Part shown: positions 43,498 through 52,365 of the stretch, piece after piece | Numbering within the stretch: position 1 is the stretch's first letter | Layout of the letters: each line of letters begins with the position of its first letter | Notes under the pieces: generated by a model | What the model was told of the DNA's origin: nothing | Databases searched by the model: none | What the model saw: the letters and a program-made list of their open reading frames with translations, nothing else | Position numbers and translations under genes: made by a program | NCBI GenBank assembly: GCA_002718735.1 | Contig: PBFR01000019.1 | Location: 69,934 to 133,933, forward strand | DNA: 64,000 nucleotides | Direction: 5' to 3' | DNA from: Halobacteriovoraceae bacterium | Lineage (GTDB): Bacteria; Bdellovibrionota; Bacteriovoracia; Bacteriovoracales; Bacteriovoracaceae

Positions 43498-46140
43498 TTG
43501 AAGAATTTTTTAGACATATTCAAAGGAACTGAAAACGCTTCGCTTAAAGCTTTCATTCTTTTTTTGACTTTGTTTGGCGGCTCCGTCTTGGCATCTTTCT
43601 ATATTTACAATGTAGAACAAGAACGAAGTCAAAACACTTTTAACAAGTATTCCATAAACATTCATGAAGCGATTTATGGAAGGTTGGACTATTATCAAAA
43701 TGTGTTGAAATCCACCTCTGCTATGCTAATGGACAATCGCTCGCTCACGCATACAGAGTTTAAAAACTACACCAACAATATCGGCATTAAAGAAAACTTT
43801 CCGGGCATGACCTCAATGGGCGTCGCAAAGATTGTTTCTTCTGAAGACCTTGAAAGCTTCATTTCAGAAATGAGATCCCAGGGGCTGAGAAGTTACGAGG
43901 TTTGGCCAGAAAGTGCAAACAAGCAGGTCTATGCTCCCGTGAAGACAATTGCTCCATTTGATACGATTTTAAAACCTTTAAGCGGCTTCGATCTCTTTAG
44001 TGAGGAGTCGCGAGCGGTTCCAATGCTGGAAGCGTCAGTTGATGGAAAAGAAACAATTTCCAGAGAGCTTAAACTTTTAACCAAAGAGGAGAAGAATACA
44101 GAAGGGTTTTATATTTTTTATCCAATCTACTCTTCGGCTGAAATTCCTCCAAGGAAAGAACAAAGATCGCTTCTAAAGAGTGGATATGTTTTTGGCGTTT
44201 TTAGCACCAAAAGATTGTTTGATACAATACTGGCAGAACAGGAAGGCACCACAAAATTCGTCTCAGTTAAAGTCTCAATAAAGGGAGCTGGATCACCAAG
44301 ACTAATCTATAATTCAAACGCTGACTTTCAGCCCCAGTTTGTTGAAAATAAGACCTTGCCAGTTGCAAATAATGAACTCATTTTCTCCTATGAAAGCACT
44401 CCCTACTTTGAGAGTGAAATCGCCGCAAATTTTCATTGGGTTATTTTAGGATTAGGCTTTATTTTCTCAGCCATCATTTTTCTAATGGCAAAGAAAGTTT
44501 TAAAGGCTAAAAAGTCACTTGAAGAAAATGAAAAAGACCTTAAAAAGACCTCCCAGGCCAATGCTCTCCTGGCCAAGGAAAGTCAAATTTTAAGCAGCTC
44601 TCTTGATACCCAAACCAATCTTAAAAGTCTTGCAAATTTCTATTCAAATAATTTTGAATGCGGATGCATTGTCTACTTTTCCGAAGAGGGAGATCAAAAG
44701 CTTTCCCAAGTTTCATTCCCAGAGTCCTATTCAGATGATTTAAAAAGAATTCAGTTGGAAGAACTAGAAAGTTCGGGAATCAAGAAGAAGGTGTTGGATA
44801 AGGAGTCATACGTAATTTCAGCACCGGATGAGGAACGAAAAATTGGTGAAATTATTGGACTGCCACTAACGATGAGAGGCAAGCTATATGGAATTGTAAG
44901 TCTTTTAAAAGAGAAGAGAGGTGAAACATTTGGACAGGATGCTGTGAAGCTCTTAAAACAGCTTACAAGTTTGACCACATTATCTCTTGAGAACACTCTT
45001 CTTTACAGGGAGGCACAACTAGCTAACAGACTTAAGGATGAATTTTTAGCAACTGTATCTCACGAGTTACGAACCCCATTGAATGTCATATATGGACATT
45101 CCCAGCTTCTACTAGAGGATAAACTTAATCCAGATCACAGAGACCAGATCCAAGCAATTTTTAGATCTGCAAAAGCACAGAGTGCCATTATAGAGGACCT
45201 CCTAGATATCTCATCCATTATTTCTGGAAAGTTAAAATTTCAACCACGGCCTGTTAAAGTAATGGATGCGATTGAAACAGCAGTCAAAAGCGTGGAGCTT
45301 GAGGCCAAAAAGAAAAATATTGAAATCATTCAAAGTGAACCGCATCAATGTATCATAATGGGAGTAAAAACCAGGCTCGTTCAAATATTCTGGAACCTTC
45401 TAAGTAATGCAATAAAGTTCACTCCTGAAAAGGGAAAGATCGCGATTAAGAGTTCTATCAAGGATCAACACTGTGTGATCCAAGTTATTGACACAGGTAA
45501 AGGCATTGATCCTGAATTCCTTCCACATATATTTGAAAAGTTCAGGCAAGAGGAGATGTCATCAACAAGATCAATGGGAGGACTTGGGCTAGGACTTTCT
45601 ATTGTTTCACACCTTACCGATCTACATGGTGGCTCAATAGTGGTAACAAGTGAGGGAGTTAACCAAGGCACTACCTTTAAACTTTCATTCCCACTAGCAA
45701 GTCTGAGTGCTACGGCCGCAGCACAAAGAGATACAAGCAAGCCTAAAGAAGTAAAAGAGCATGATCTTCACGATATAAGTATATTGGCCGTTGATGATGA
45801 ACCGGACTCTTTAAACTTAATCACCAGAATACTTAGGTCTCATAAAGCCAAGGTATTCACAGCAGACAATGCATTAGATGCCCTAAAGAAAATGAAAACG
45901 GAAAGACCCGATGTGCTTATTAGTGACATCGCCATGCCTGAAATGGATGGATACGACCTTATAAAAGAAATTAGGATAAAAGAAAAAGGTCAGGGGACTC
46001 ACATTCCTGCAATAGCCCTTACGGCCTTTGCTCAGGAAGAAGACAAGGCACGGGCCTTAAAGAGTGGATATGATAAATATTTAGCTAAGCCAGTAAATAA
46101 AGAGAAACTAATAGACACCGTCGAGCGGGCATTACATTAA
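43498..46140 (+). CDS. CHASE-GAF hybrid sensor histidine kinase
   Basis: 880 residues from a TTG five bases after TTTAGGAG; upstream in-frame ATG codons lack a ribosome binding site. Order: helix at about 17-38, an extracytoplasmic CHASE domain to about 310, helix at about 317-335, coiled coil, GAF-like domain (390-510), HisKA with SHELRTPLNVIYG, ATPase with NLLSNAIKFTPEKG, DTGKGIDPEF and GGLGLGLSIV, and a C-terminal receiver (VDDEPDSLNLI, phosphoacceptor Asp in ISDIAMPEMDGYD, Lys in LAKPVNKE). CHASE domains bind small ligands outside. No partner regulator is adjacent. Divergent from ndh. Confidence 0.93.
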   Translation: MKNFLDIFKGTENASLKAFILFLTLFGGSVLASFYIYNVEQERSQNTFNKYSINIHEAIYGRLDYYQNVLKSTSAMLMDNRSLTHTEFKNYTNNIGIKENFPGMTSMGVAKIVSSEDLESFISEMRSQGLRSYEVWPESANKQVYAPVKTIAPFDTILKPLSGFDLFSEESRAVPMLEASVDGKETISRELKLLTKEEKNTEGFYIFYPIYSSAEIPPRKEQRSLLKSGYVFGVFSTKRLFDTILAEQEGTTKFVSVKVSIKGAGSPRLIYNSNADFQPQFVENKTLPVANNELIFSYESTPYFESEIAANFHWVILGLGFIFSAIIFLMAKKVLKAKKSLEENEKDLKKTSQANALLAKESQILSSSLDTQTNLKSLANFYSNNFECGCIVYFSEEGDQKLSQVSFPESYSDDLKRIQLEELESSGIKKKVLDKESYVISAPDEERKIGEIIGLPLTMRGKLYGIVSLLKEKRGETFGQDAVKLLKQLTSLTTLSLENTLLYREAQLANRLKDEFLATVSHELRTPLNVIYGHSQLLLEDKLNPDHRDQIQAIFRSAKAQSAIIEDLLDISSIISGKLKFQPRPVKVMDAIETAVKSVELEAKKKNIEIIQSEPHQCIIMGVKTRLVQIFWNLLSNAIKFTPEKGKIAIKSSIKDQHCVIQVIDTGKGIDPEFLPHIFEKFRQEEMSSTRSMGGLGLGLSIVSHLTDLHGGSIVVTSEGVNQGTTFKLSFPLASLSATAAAQRDTSKPKEVKEHDLHDISILAVDDEPDSLNLITRILRSHKAKVFTADNALDALKKMKTERPDVLISDIAMPEMDGYDLIKEIRIKEKGQGTHIPAIALTAFAQEEDKARALKSGYDKYLAKPVNKEKLIDTVERALH

Positions 46141-46940
46141 TTTCCCCAGATTGCTTCAACCCATTCAGGATGATCAATGAATGGGTTTCTATTGCCTTGA
46201 AATTTTTGACCCACATTATTTCTTTGAATCTCATGCTGACTAACTGGATCCATTTTATGCCACTTCAATAAAAGCTGAACAAACCAAGTTTTATAAACTT
46301 GATCCTTACTTCCATTTAGCATTTCATGATGCTTCCAACTGCCAGCTTTATCCCCGTATCTTGTCGCAAAATAAAATAAGGCCCTAGCAATATCACCCTT
46401 AAATTCATCGATTGGCTCAAAGACAGTGCCTCTATAATTACCAAAGGTATTCTTTCCAAGCTTTGACCCATTGGAAGATGTCCAACTTGGTCTATTAACT
46501 TCGCCGAAAGGGTGGTTACTTCTTTTTCCATTCACGTAACCATCACTAGGATATACGTGAAAAAAGTCAGACCTCATTGGGCTTCTCTTATGAAAGATTG
46601 ATTGAGGGAATAGGTGCTCCCTATTGTAGCAATCTGACTCTCTTTTGTAGCTGCCGCAACTTTCGTGTGCATTGTCATAGTTGTAAGAGTCAGAATAGTT
46701 TGGACTCTCGCTGTACATATCTACGATAGAACCATCTCCATCGTATGTTAAGTCAGCGTCACTCTTGAGATATATTCTAATTAGAGCAGAGTAACCTTGA
46801 TCTTTATGATTCTTGGCAAGTAGACGTTTCAGCTTATCTTTTAATTCATAGCCGCTAAGCCCCTCCTCTATTTGATAAAATCCATTAGTGGATGAGAAAA
46901 CGGAAAAACTTACAGCAATTAAAAATAAAGATTTAAACAT
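46137..46940 (-). CDS. Endonuclease I family secreted nuclease
   Basis: 267 residues. Signal peptide (MFKSLFLIAVSFSVFSSTNG), then the EndoI pattern CGSYKRESDCYNREHLFPQS, in which NREH carries the catalytic His, and SDFFHVYPSDGYVNGKRSNHPFG. Cuts DNA (and often RNA) without sequence preference in the periplasm or outside. Four bases of overlap tail to tail with the kinase gene. No strong ribosome binding site is visible before the ATG. Confidence 0.93.
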   Translation of the reverse strand: MFKSLFLIAVSFSVFSSTNGFYQIEEGLSGYELKDKLKRLLAKNHKDQGYSALIRIYLKSDADLTYDGDGSIVDMYSESPNYSDSYNYDNAHESCGSYKRESDCYNREHLFPQSIFHKRSPMRSDFFHVYPSDGYVNGKRSNHPFGEVNRPSWTSSNGSKLGKNTFGNYRGTVFEPIDEFKGDIARALFYFATRYGDKAGSWKHHEMLNGSKDQVYKTWFVQLLLKWHKMDPVSQHEIQRNNVGQKFQGNRNPFIDHPEWVEAIWGN

Positions 46941-47043
46941 AAGAAAATCTTAAGCTTTGTATAAGTAATGCGCAATTAAAAAAGTACACTTTCTCAGTAA
47001 CACAGTGCCTTAATAAAGAGCAATGACAATGCGTGGCATTTAA

Positions 47044-47751
47044 TTAAAAATTAGATTTATCAAAGAACAAAGCACGTTGCGGGTTTGTCTTGTAGAATTC
47101 TTTCTTTCGGATAGTTTTTCGCTCAGCCCTATGATGATTATTATTGTTTGGGTTTAGAACGCATGCAACTTGATACTCCACCATCTTTTTGAATGGGCCT
47201 AAGAAGCTATTGGTATCTACTGATTCGATTTCCAAACGATTAAACTCATCCAGTAAAAGCTGAACTGACTCAATTGTACTAAGGCACAGCTCATGCGGTT
47301 GTTGCTTAATTGAAAACTCTGATTTTTTATTATTTTCAAAGCTGATAAAAGGTAGATCTTGTAGGTTCTTGCTAAGCTTCATCATCTTTTTCGCACATGG
47401 CCATGTTGCATCAAGAATAAACACAACTCTTTGCTTATGACTGCTAAACCGCTCTGAAGTTTCACATCTTGAAATGTTGATTGAATCCTCACCGGGATAC
47501 AATATGTAACATTCATTATTTCGGTCCTCGACAAGCTCGTTCACACGCTTTGAGCTTGTAAATTCTAAACCAACAACAATCTCTGAATTCTTAAGTTGTA
47601 ACTTGGTGAGCACTCCAGTTCCATTCTTAATCTTTTTAAATTCCATAGGATGGATGAGGATAACGAACTTTGTATTGGTTGATATTGGACAGATATATGG
47701 GCACATGCAAGAGCTTTTTGGCCTCATGCATGTATAGCAATTTTCTCTCAT
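47044..47751 (-). CDS. DTW-domain tRNA-uridine aminocarboxypropyltransferase
   Basis: 235 residues. Zinc-ribbon-like N-terminus CYTCMRPKSSCMC, then VILIHPMEFKK, and the DTW-type motif FILDATWPCAKKM near residue 118. Family members (TapT/TuaA and relatives) place the acp group on uridine in tRNA (acp3U47 type). Here the motif reads DATW, common in the family. The ribosome binding site is weak. Monocistronic. Confidence 0.85.
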   Translation of the reverse strand: MRENCYTCMRPKSSCMCPYICPISTNTKFVILIHPMEFKKIKNGTGVLTKLQLKNSEIVVGLEFTSSKRVNELVEDRNNECYILYPGEDSINISRCETSERFSSHKQRVVFILDATWPCAKKMMKLSKNLQDLPFISFENNKKSEFSIKQQPHELCLSTIESVQLLLDEFNRLEIESVDTNSFLGPFKKMVEYQVACVLNPNNNNHHRAERKTIRKKEFYKTNPQRALFFDKSNF

Positions 47752-47917
47752 GGCGGGATGTTATTTCATGGATCCCGAGTTTACAAGATTTTTAGAATCA
47801 CCTAGATCACGCAAATTCAACAACTTAGAAGTAAAAACACCAAAAAACAGCCTTTTTCACTCAAGCTTAAGTTAAATCCACACGATAATATATGAAACGG
47901 AAGTTTTAGGAGCTCTA

Positions 47918-48445
47918 ATGAGATTAACAGTTCTATTAACCATATTTTCTATATCCCAAGTTCTAGCAAATCCTATTTGTGATACTCCAAGTCTAAGTAA
48001 GGATCACCTTTATGGCTTCTTTCTATCTTCGAGCCACACTCTTGAGGAAGCGCCTGTTTCTTATTTTAAAGAAGTAAACAGCGCTTTTGAGAAATCTTTA
48101 AAAGAGCAGTGTGATGCAGGGGCCAGTTCGGTTCAAGCGGTTAATCAAGCAAAGGACAGTTGTATTCACGCTTGCGAGGAAGAAAAAGAAAAGTTTGATA
48201 CTGACATGATTTTTGGCGAGAAAGAATACAAACAAAAGCTCTTTAATGGATGCACTCTAATCTGCATTTCTGCTTCAAGGTCGCTTCACTTCTTTGCTAA
48301 GGGTATGGAGGTTGGAAACCAAAATAAAAACGAATGTCTTGCAATGAACGGAAGACCTGAAGTGAATGATGACTTAATTACTGATGAGAGCTATGCTAAA
48401 AGATTTCAGAAAAAGGCAGAAGGTAAAAGCGCCCAGAAAAATTAA
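47918..48445 (+). CDS. Small secreted cysteine-rich protein (175 aa)
   Basis: Signal peptide MRLTVLLTIFSISQVLA. The mature protein has seven cysteines, including two CxxxC pairs (CIHAC and CTLIC) about 30 residues apart in predicted helices, a layout that suits a disulfide-clamped helical hairpin. AGGAG precedes the ATG. Its stop overlaps the start of the following metallopeptidase gene by one base, so the two should act together. No family recognised. Confidence 0.75.
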   Translation: MRLTVLLTIFSISQVLANPICDTPSLSKDHLYGFFLSSSHTLEEAPVSYFKEVNSAFEKSLKEQCDAGASSVQAVNQAKDSCIHACEEEKEKFDTDMIFGEKEYKQKLFNGCTLICISASRSLHFFAKGMEVGNQNKNECLAMNGRPEVNDDLITDESYAKRFQKKAEGKSAQKN

Positions 48446-49521
48446 TGAGTTTGATTCAACTAACAATTCTGGCCTTTGCATTATCAATTTATGCGAAGGC
48501 CGAACATTTTTGCAATAACTCCACCGCTTATGACTACCTAATCATTAAGGACTCTTCGCCCCTAAATTGTGACCAAATAAAAAAAATCGACAGTATATCT
48601 CACGAGGTATTTAAATTATCACCGATAGAGATTGAAAGTCCCTCCCTTGTTCTAAATGGAGAGGATTTGGCAAAAGCAGTGAACACTGGAAGCGGTGTAC
48701 ATATAGGCCTGGACTCCAAGTTTAAAGACTCCAGGACTCAGCAGGCAACTCTAGTTCATGAACTAGGCCACACAATCTTTCACAATTATTTCTACAAAGA
48801 ATTTTATGAAACAAAAGAATACATAGACCTCGAATCAAAAATTCAGCAAGAGGTTCCTACTACCATATCCCTCACAGTAAATGGTGAATGCAAAAGCGAA
48901 CAATGCAAAGAAGCACTAGGCAAACTTCAACATTTAGAAAGGAGAAGAGATCAATTGGAAATAGAGACCCAGGGCATTAGAGCCTTTATGATGGAGTTTG
49001 TTCGCCCTTACAATGAACTTGTTGCAGACTCAGTCGCTGTATTACACTTTGAAGATCCCCAAGTTATGCAACATACTCTAAAGCATGCCAAGCCTAATAG
49101 AGAAAATCCTCATGCAGACTGCAGGAGCTTTGCCGAATCTAAGAATAAAAGCTTCCCATTAACAGATCACTGTGCCTTTTCAGAGCTTCGTTCTGAAATA
49201 TTAAGAGACATTCTTTTACCAGGGATAAAATCAGGTAACAAGAAAGAGGCACTGGGGACTTTGTTAAAGCTCATAACAAATGAGGCAACTAAACAGTATC
49301 AAAAGATTCTCGAAGACACACCAAAGCACTTATTAAGTGAGAAACATGAGTCTTTAAAGGATCGCAAGTATATTGCCGAACTTAACTCTCTTTTATTTGC
49401 CCTTAGAAACAATTCCCTAGGTGAAGGTGGAATGCCAGATGAAACACGTAACCCAGGGAAGGAGACGACTACTCAAATAAGTGAGCGGTCTCCTTCTCAA
49501 GCAAAAGCGTCTTCAAACTAA
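48445..49521 (+). CDS. Secreted zinc metallopeptidase-like protein
   Basis: 358 residues. Signal peptide MSLIQLTILAFALSIYAKA. Zinc-binding TLVHELGHTIFHNY at about residues 105-118 (HExxH). A likely third ligand is a Glu or His in the region NELVADSVAVLHFED, which resembles the NEx-xAD metal-ligand helix of several gluzincins. The mature protein has several cysteines. Coupled to the Cys-rich gene (TAATG). The tail is Ser/Thr-rich and probably disordered. Confidence 0.8.
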   Translation: MSLIQLTILAFALSIYAKAEHFCNNSTAYDYLIIKDSSPLNCDQIKKIDSISHEVFKLSPIEIESPSLVLNGEDLAKAVNTGSGVHIGLDSKFKDSRTQQATLVHELGHTIFHNYFYKEFYETKEYIDLESKIQQEVPTTISLTVNGECKSEQCKEALGKLQHLERRRDQLEIETQGIRAFMMEFVRPYNELVADSVAVLHFEDPQVMQHTLKHAKPNRENPHADCRSFAESKNKSFPLTDHCAFSELRSEILRDILLPGIKSGNKKEALGTLLKLITNEATKQYQKILEDTPKHLLSEKHESLKDRKYIAELNSLLFALRNNSLGEGGMPDETRNPGKETTTQISERSPSQAKASSN

Positions 49522-50120
49522 TCGAGTATTGACTCTTCTCTTTTTACCGCAATTTTAAAACTTGCGACTTGCCACAGAATCAAAAACATAAACATCATAG
49601 AGTTTGATAGAGGCAGCCCAGAGTAGTTTACCAGCTCTACACCACCTGCACTCTTAACATTGTTATTCTTGTCACCAAATGGATAGAGATTAAGGCCGAT
49701 TGAGATGAAATTTTCTTTCTCCCCCGCAACTTTATTAACATCAGTGTTCTTCCCCACAGTTACAGTGAAAAGCGACATGAACAAAAATAGGAACAAAATT
49801 GCCAAAGTAGAGAGAAAGCTAAACTTTGCGGCATTGCCATTTATCATAACCTCTCTTTCGTCTCTTTCATGCATCTTGGTTGCAGATACTAGCGTCGCAG
49901 ATCGAAATCTTTTAGAGATGACCATCTTTGATGTGAAATAAAGTGAAACTAAAATCCAGGCCATAAGATTCCAACCTAAACTGTCCCAAATGTTGCGAAC
50001 CATTCCTCTGGACTGACTTAACTGGGAAGCATCTCCAAGACCTCCCCAAATCATTAGTCCAACTACAAATGGAAATCCCAAAACAATGTACTTAAATAAA
50101 ACTCTATCCAATCTATTCAT
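49518..50120 (-). CDS. Multi-pass membrane protein next to an XRE regulator
   Basis: 200 residues from the ATG after AGGGACG. Four predicted membrane helices: about 10-27, 45-62, 98-120 and near the C-terminus (SMMFMFLILWQVASFKIAV). The second and third helices are linked by a charged cytoplasmic loop with ERDEREVMINGNAAKFSF, a stretch typical of the small membrane proteins found after Cro/CI-type regulators (DUF2178-like). Overlaps the regulator gene by 8 bases. Confidence 0.75.
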   Translation of the reverse strand: MNRLDRVLFKYIVLGFPFVVGLMIWGGLGDASQLSQSRGMVRNIWDSLGWNLMAWILVSLYFTSKMVISKRFRSATLVSATKMHERDEREVMINGNAAKFSFLSTLAILFLFLFMSLFTVTVGKNTDVNKVAGEKENFISIGLNLYPFGDKNNNVKSAGGVELVNYSGLPLSNSMMFMFLILWQVASFKIAVKREESILD

Positions 50121-50343
50121 AGCGTCCCTCCACACTAAATATTTCAGTTATGTCTTTTTCAAAAAACTCTGCAATTCTAAACGCCAACTCAAGTGATGGA
50201 TTATAGTTTCCCTTCTCAATAGAGTTTATGGTCGCTCGAGTAACTTCTATTTCGCCGGCCAGTTGTTCCTGACTCATTCTTCTCTCTGCTCTTAAAACGT
50301 GAACATTGTTCTTAATCTTGAGCTTCATCTTTGTCTTTCCCAT
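50113..50343 (-). CDS. XRE-family transcriptional regulator
   Basis: 76 residues, one Cro/CI helix-turn-helix: NVHVLRAERRMSQEQLAGEIEVTRATINSIEKGNYNPSLELAFRIAEFF. AGGAG precedes the ATG. It forms a two-gene unit with the downstream membrane protein. A long inverted repeat about 30 bases upstream is the obvious candidate for its own operator. Confidence 0.92.
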   Translation of the reverse strand: MGKTKMKLKIKNNVHVLRAERRMSQEQLAGEIEVTRATINSIEKGNYNPSLELAFRIAEFFEKDITEIFSVEGRYE

Positions 50344-50374
50344 TCTTTCTCCTAAAGAAATAAACCTGACAAAA

Positions 50375-50418
50375 TGTAAAATAAACTACACACATCATAT
50401 TGCATAGTTTATTTTACA
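50375..50418. promoter_or_regulatory. Perfect 14-bp inverted repeat upstream of the XRE gene
   Basis: Arms TGTAAAATAAACTA (50375-50388) and TAGTTTATTTTACA (50405-50418) are exact reverse complements with a 16-base spacer. The two centres are about three helical turns apart, so two dimers or one tetramer of the regulator could bind. It lies across the expected promoter. Confidence 0.7.
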
Positions 50419-50510
50419 CAAAAAGAGCAACTCCCCTTAATTACAAGTATTTATAATCTTCTTTAGTAGTAATTTTTGCAGATAATGATATTACGAAAGG
50501 CATGGAGGCC

Positions 50511-51146
50511 CTAGTCGATCAAGAATTGAATTCCCTTATTAAGTTGCCCTTGAAATTTGTAAGCAAAGAATTCTCTTAGAACAACTTCTTCATTTGAGAA
50601 GTTGTAGCCAGGGTGCGACTCTTTAAACTCATTTTTTTCTTTAATAGGCATAGATGACCAAATTTTTCTAATGCGATCGCGTTTGTTTTTAAATAGAGAG
50701 AAAGCGACATGAAGCTTTTCATGATTTTGGGTAATTTTAATATCTTGCCCGTCGTTATGAATCGCAGACTTATTTAAAAAAATCACGTATTTTTTATTTT
50801 CATCCAAATCAATTGGTTTAAAGTCTTGGCCAACTACAAGTTTGCACAATTCACCTTTTTTGGAAGAAATCCACTGGTTGTAGCCAGTTATGAATTCAAG
50901 ACTTAGGGTTCCGCCTTTAACAAATTCTCCAAATTTTTGTGGTGGAATTTTAACAGGGTCTAGGACGCTTTGATAAACATAATAGCAATACGCCTCTCCA
51001 ACAAACAAAGAGGGATTATCATATTCTTTTATTAGTGAGGCCTGCTCAACAGATTTTATGGCTTCATCAACAGAGCCCTTCTTATAACATCCAACAATGA
51101 ACAAACTAAAAACTAATATAAGCTTACTATAATAGCCTGGCCCCAT
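50511..51146 (-). CDS. Lipoprotein of unknown function (211 aa)
   Basis: Signal MGPGYYSKLILVFSLFIVGC with lipobox FIVGC, then about 190 residues. A stretch ITQNHEKLHVAFSLF has the look of HxxxxH (HEKLH) and could bind metal, but is not a standard HExxH site. The stop-start overlap with csaA is 20 bases, and GAGGTG precedes this ATG inside the csaA end. No family recognised. Confidence 0.7.
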   Translation of the reverse strand: MGPGYYSKLILVFSLFIVGCYKKGSVDEAIKSVEQASLIKEYDNPSLFVGEAYCYYVYQSVLDPVKIPPQKFGEFVKGGTLSLEFITGYNQWISSKKGELCKLVVGQDFKPIDLDENKKYVIFLNKSAIHNDGQDIKITQNHEKLHVAFSLFKNKRDRIRKIWSSMPIKEKNEFKESHPGYNFSNEEVVLREFFAYKFQGQLNKGIQFLID

Positions 51147-51498
51147 TAGGCACCTCTTTATCTAAGTTGAATAAAACAATGTTTTCATTCTCATCGGCGA
51201 GACCCATCACCAAAACTTCGGACATAAACTTACCAATCTGTCTGGGTGGAAAATTTACGACGGCCAAGACCTTCCTTCCGATTAAGGACTCTATGGAGTA
51301 GTGAGTAGTAATTTGCGCACTGGACTTTTTAATACCAACCCCCTCGCCAAAATCAATTTTAAGTTTATAGCTAGGTTTTCTTGCTTCCGGAAAATCTTTT
51401 ACTTCAATAACTTCACCTACCCTCATATCAACGGCCAGGAATTGCTCAAAAGATATTTCTTCCCCGGCTGGTGAGGATGGATCAATGTTTAAATGCAT
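51127..51498 (-). CDS. csaA: CsaA-type tRNA-binding domain protein
   Basis: 123 residues. OB-fold tRNA-binding domain: FLAVDMRVGEVIEVKDFPEARKPSYKLKIDFG, then KKSSAQIT, and VNFPPRQIGKFMSEVLVMGL. Matches CsaA, a small dimeric protein-export chaperone or tRNA-binding factor. AAGGGG precedes the ATG. Confidence 0.94.
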   Translation of the reverse strand: MHLNIDPSSPAGEEISFEQFLAVDMRVGEVIEVKDFPEARKPSYKLKIDFGEGVGIKKSSAQITTHYSIESLIGRKVLAVVNFPPRQIGKFMSEVLVMGLADENENIVLFNLDKEVPNGARLL

Positions 51499-51536
51499 CG
51501 TTGCCCCTTTAGCTAATCTCTACAAATGGATTTAAT

Positions 51537-51839
51537 CTATCTAATCCAAGAGTAAGTCTCTTCAACCTCAGAGAAGTAAGTGTCTTCTGTCAAAAACTCC
51601 TCCACGCGACTCAATTTTTCTAAATTTTTGTTCTCTTTAATTGTACTGATTCCGACAATTAAAACAACAGCAACTCCGGCCAGCCCAATCCTGAAATTGA
51701 AAGACTTGATCTTGTCGAAAAAAGAGAGTCTAGAGTGATCACCTTCTATTTTACCAAGAATATCTATCCATTCGGTCGTAGGCTTTTGAGCAACTTTGCC
51801 ATTTAACTTTAAAAACCTTTTTAGTTCATCGTCATTCAT
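51537..51839 (-). CDS. Putative anti-sigma factor (single membrane helix)
   Basis: 100 residues if started at the ATG that overlaps the sigma stop (ATGAATGA); a second ATG four codons upstream is also possible. The N-terminal ~50 residues are cytoplasmic and charged, a single helix follows at about 53-68 (IGLAGVAVVLIVGIS), and the C-terminal ~30 residues are outside and acidic. The position directly after an ECF sigma gene, coupled to it, suggests it is the membrane-bound anti-sigma. It lacks a visible zinc HxxxCxxC motif. Last gene of a four-gene operon. Confidence 0.65.
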   Translation of the reverse strand: MNDDELKRFLKLNGKVAQKPTTEWIDILGKIEGDHSRLSFFDKIKSFNFRIGLAGVAVVLIVGISTIKENKNLEKLSRVEEFLTEDTYFSEVEETYSWIR

Positions 51840-52365
51840 AATTAAATCCATTTTTATTCAAAAAACTTACAAATTTAGTCTTGGCACTATTGGCCCTAGA
51901 CTTTGCAGTACCTTCCGAAATTTCAAGCAGCTCTCCAACTTCCCTATAAGTAAAGCCAAGTTGATAATGCAATGAAAAAACCTGTCTTTGATCTGGCGTT
52001 AATTTCATGAGGCCAATTGATATCAAGTCTGAAGTCTCTAAGTCTAAGTTTGATTCTGCCTGTGGCACCTCTTCAAACTCTTCGAGGGTTGTAGAGTTAT
52101 TTTTCAGATGGGTATAGACAACATTCATTGCAATTCGATATATCCAAGTCTTAAAACTGGAGTTCTCTTGAAAGCCTTCATATCCTTTCCATGCCTTCAG
52201 GAAAGTTTCCTGTACAAGATCATCGACTGAATTTGAATTTACCATCCAGTAGATAGATGAGCGCACAAACGCTTCGCTACTCAAGTACTCTTTTTTGAAG
52301 CGTTTAATGAGCTCATCCTCTCTAACCCTATTTTGATTGAATATGATCCTTTTAACTCTTTGCAT
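51832..52365 (-). CDS. ECF-type RNA polymerase sigma factor
   Basis: 177 residues. Region 2: VDDLVQETFLKAWKGYEGFQENSSFKTWIYRIAMNVV. Region 4: LTPDQRQVFSLHYQLGFTYREVGELLEISEGTAKSRANSAKTK, with a clear helix-turn-helix. No region 1 or 3. Starts at TAATG, overlapping the stop of the Spy-like gene by one base. Probably responds to an envelope or metal stress sensed by the neighbouring exported proteins. Confidence 0.94.
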   Translation of the reverse strand: MQRVKRIIFNQNRVREDELIKRFKKEYLSSEAFVRSSIYWMVNSNSVDDLVQETFLKAWKGYEGFQENSSFKTWIYRIAMNVVYTHLKNNSTTLEEFEEVPQAESNLDLETSDLISIGLMKLTPDQRQVFSLHYQLGFTYREVGELLEISEGTAKSRANSAKTKFVSFLNKNGFNYE

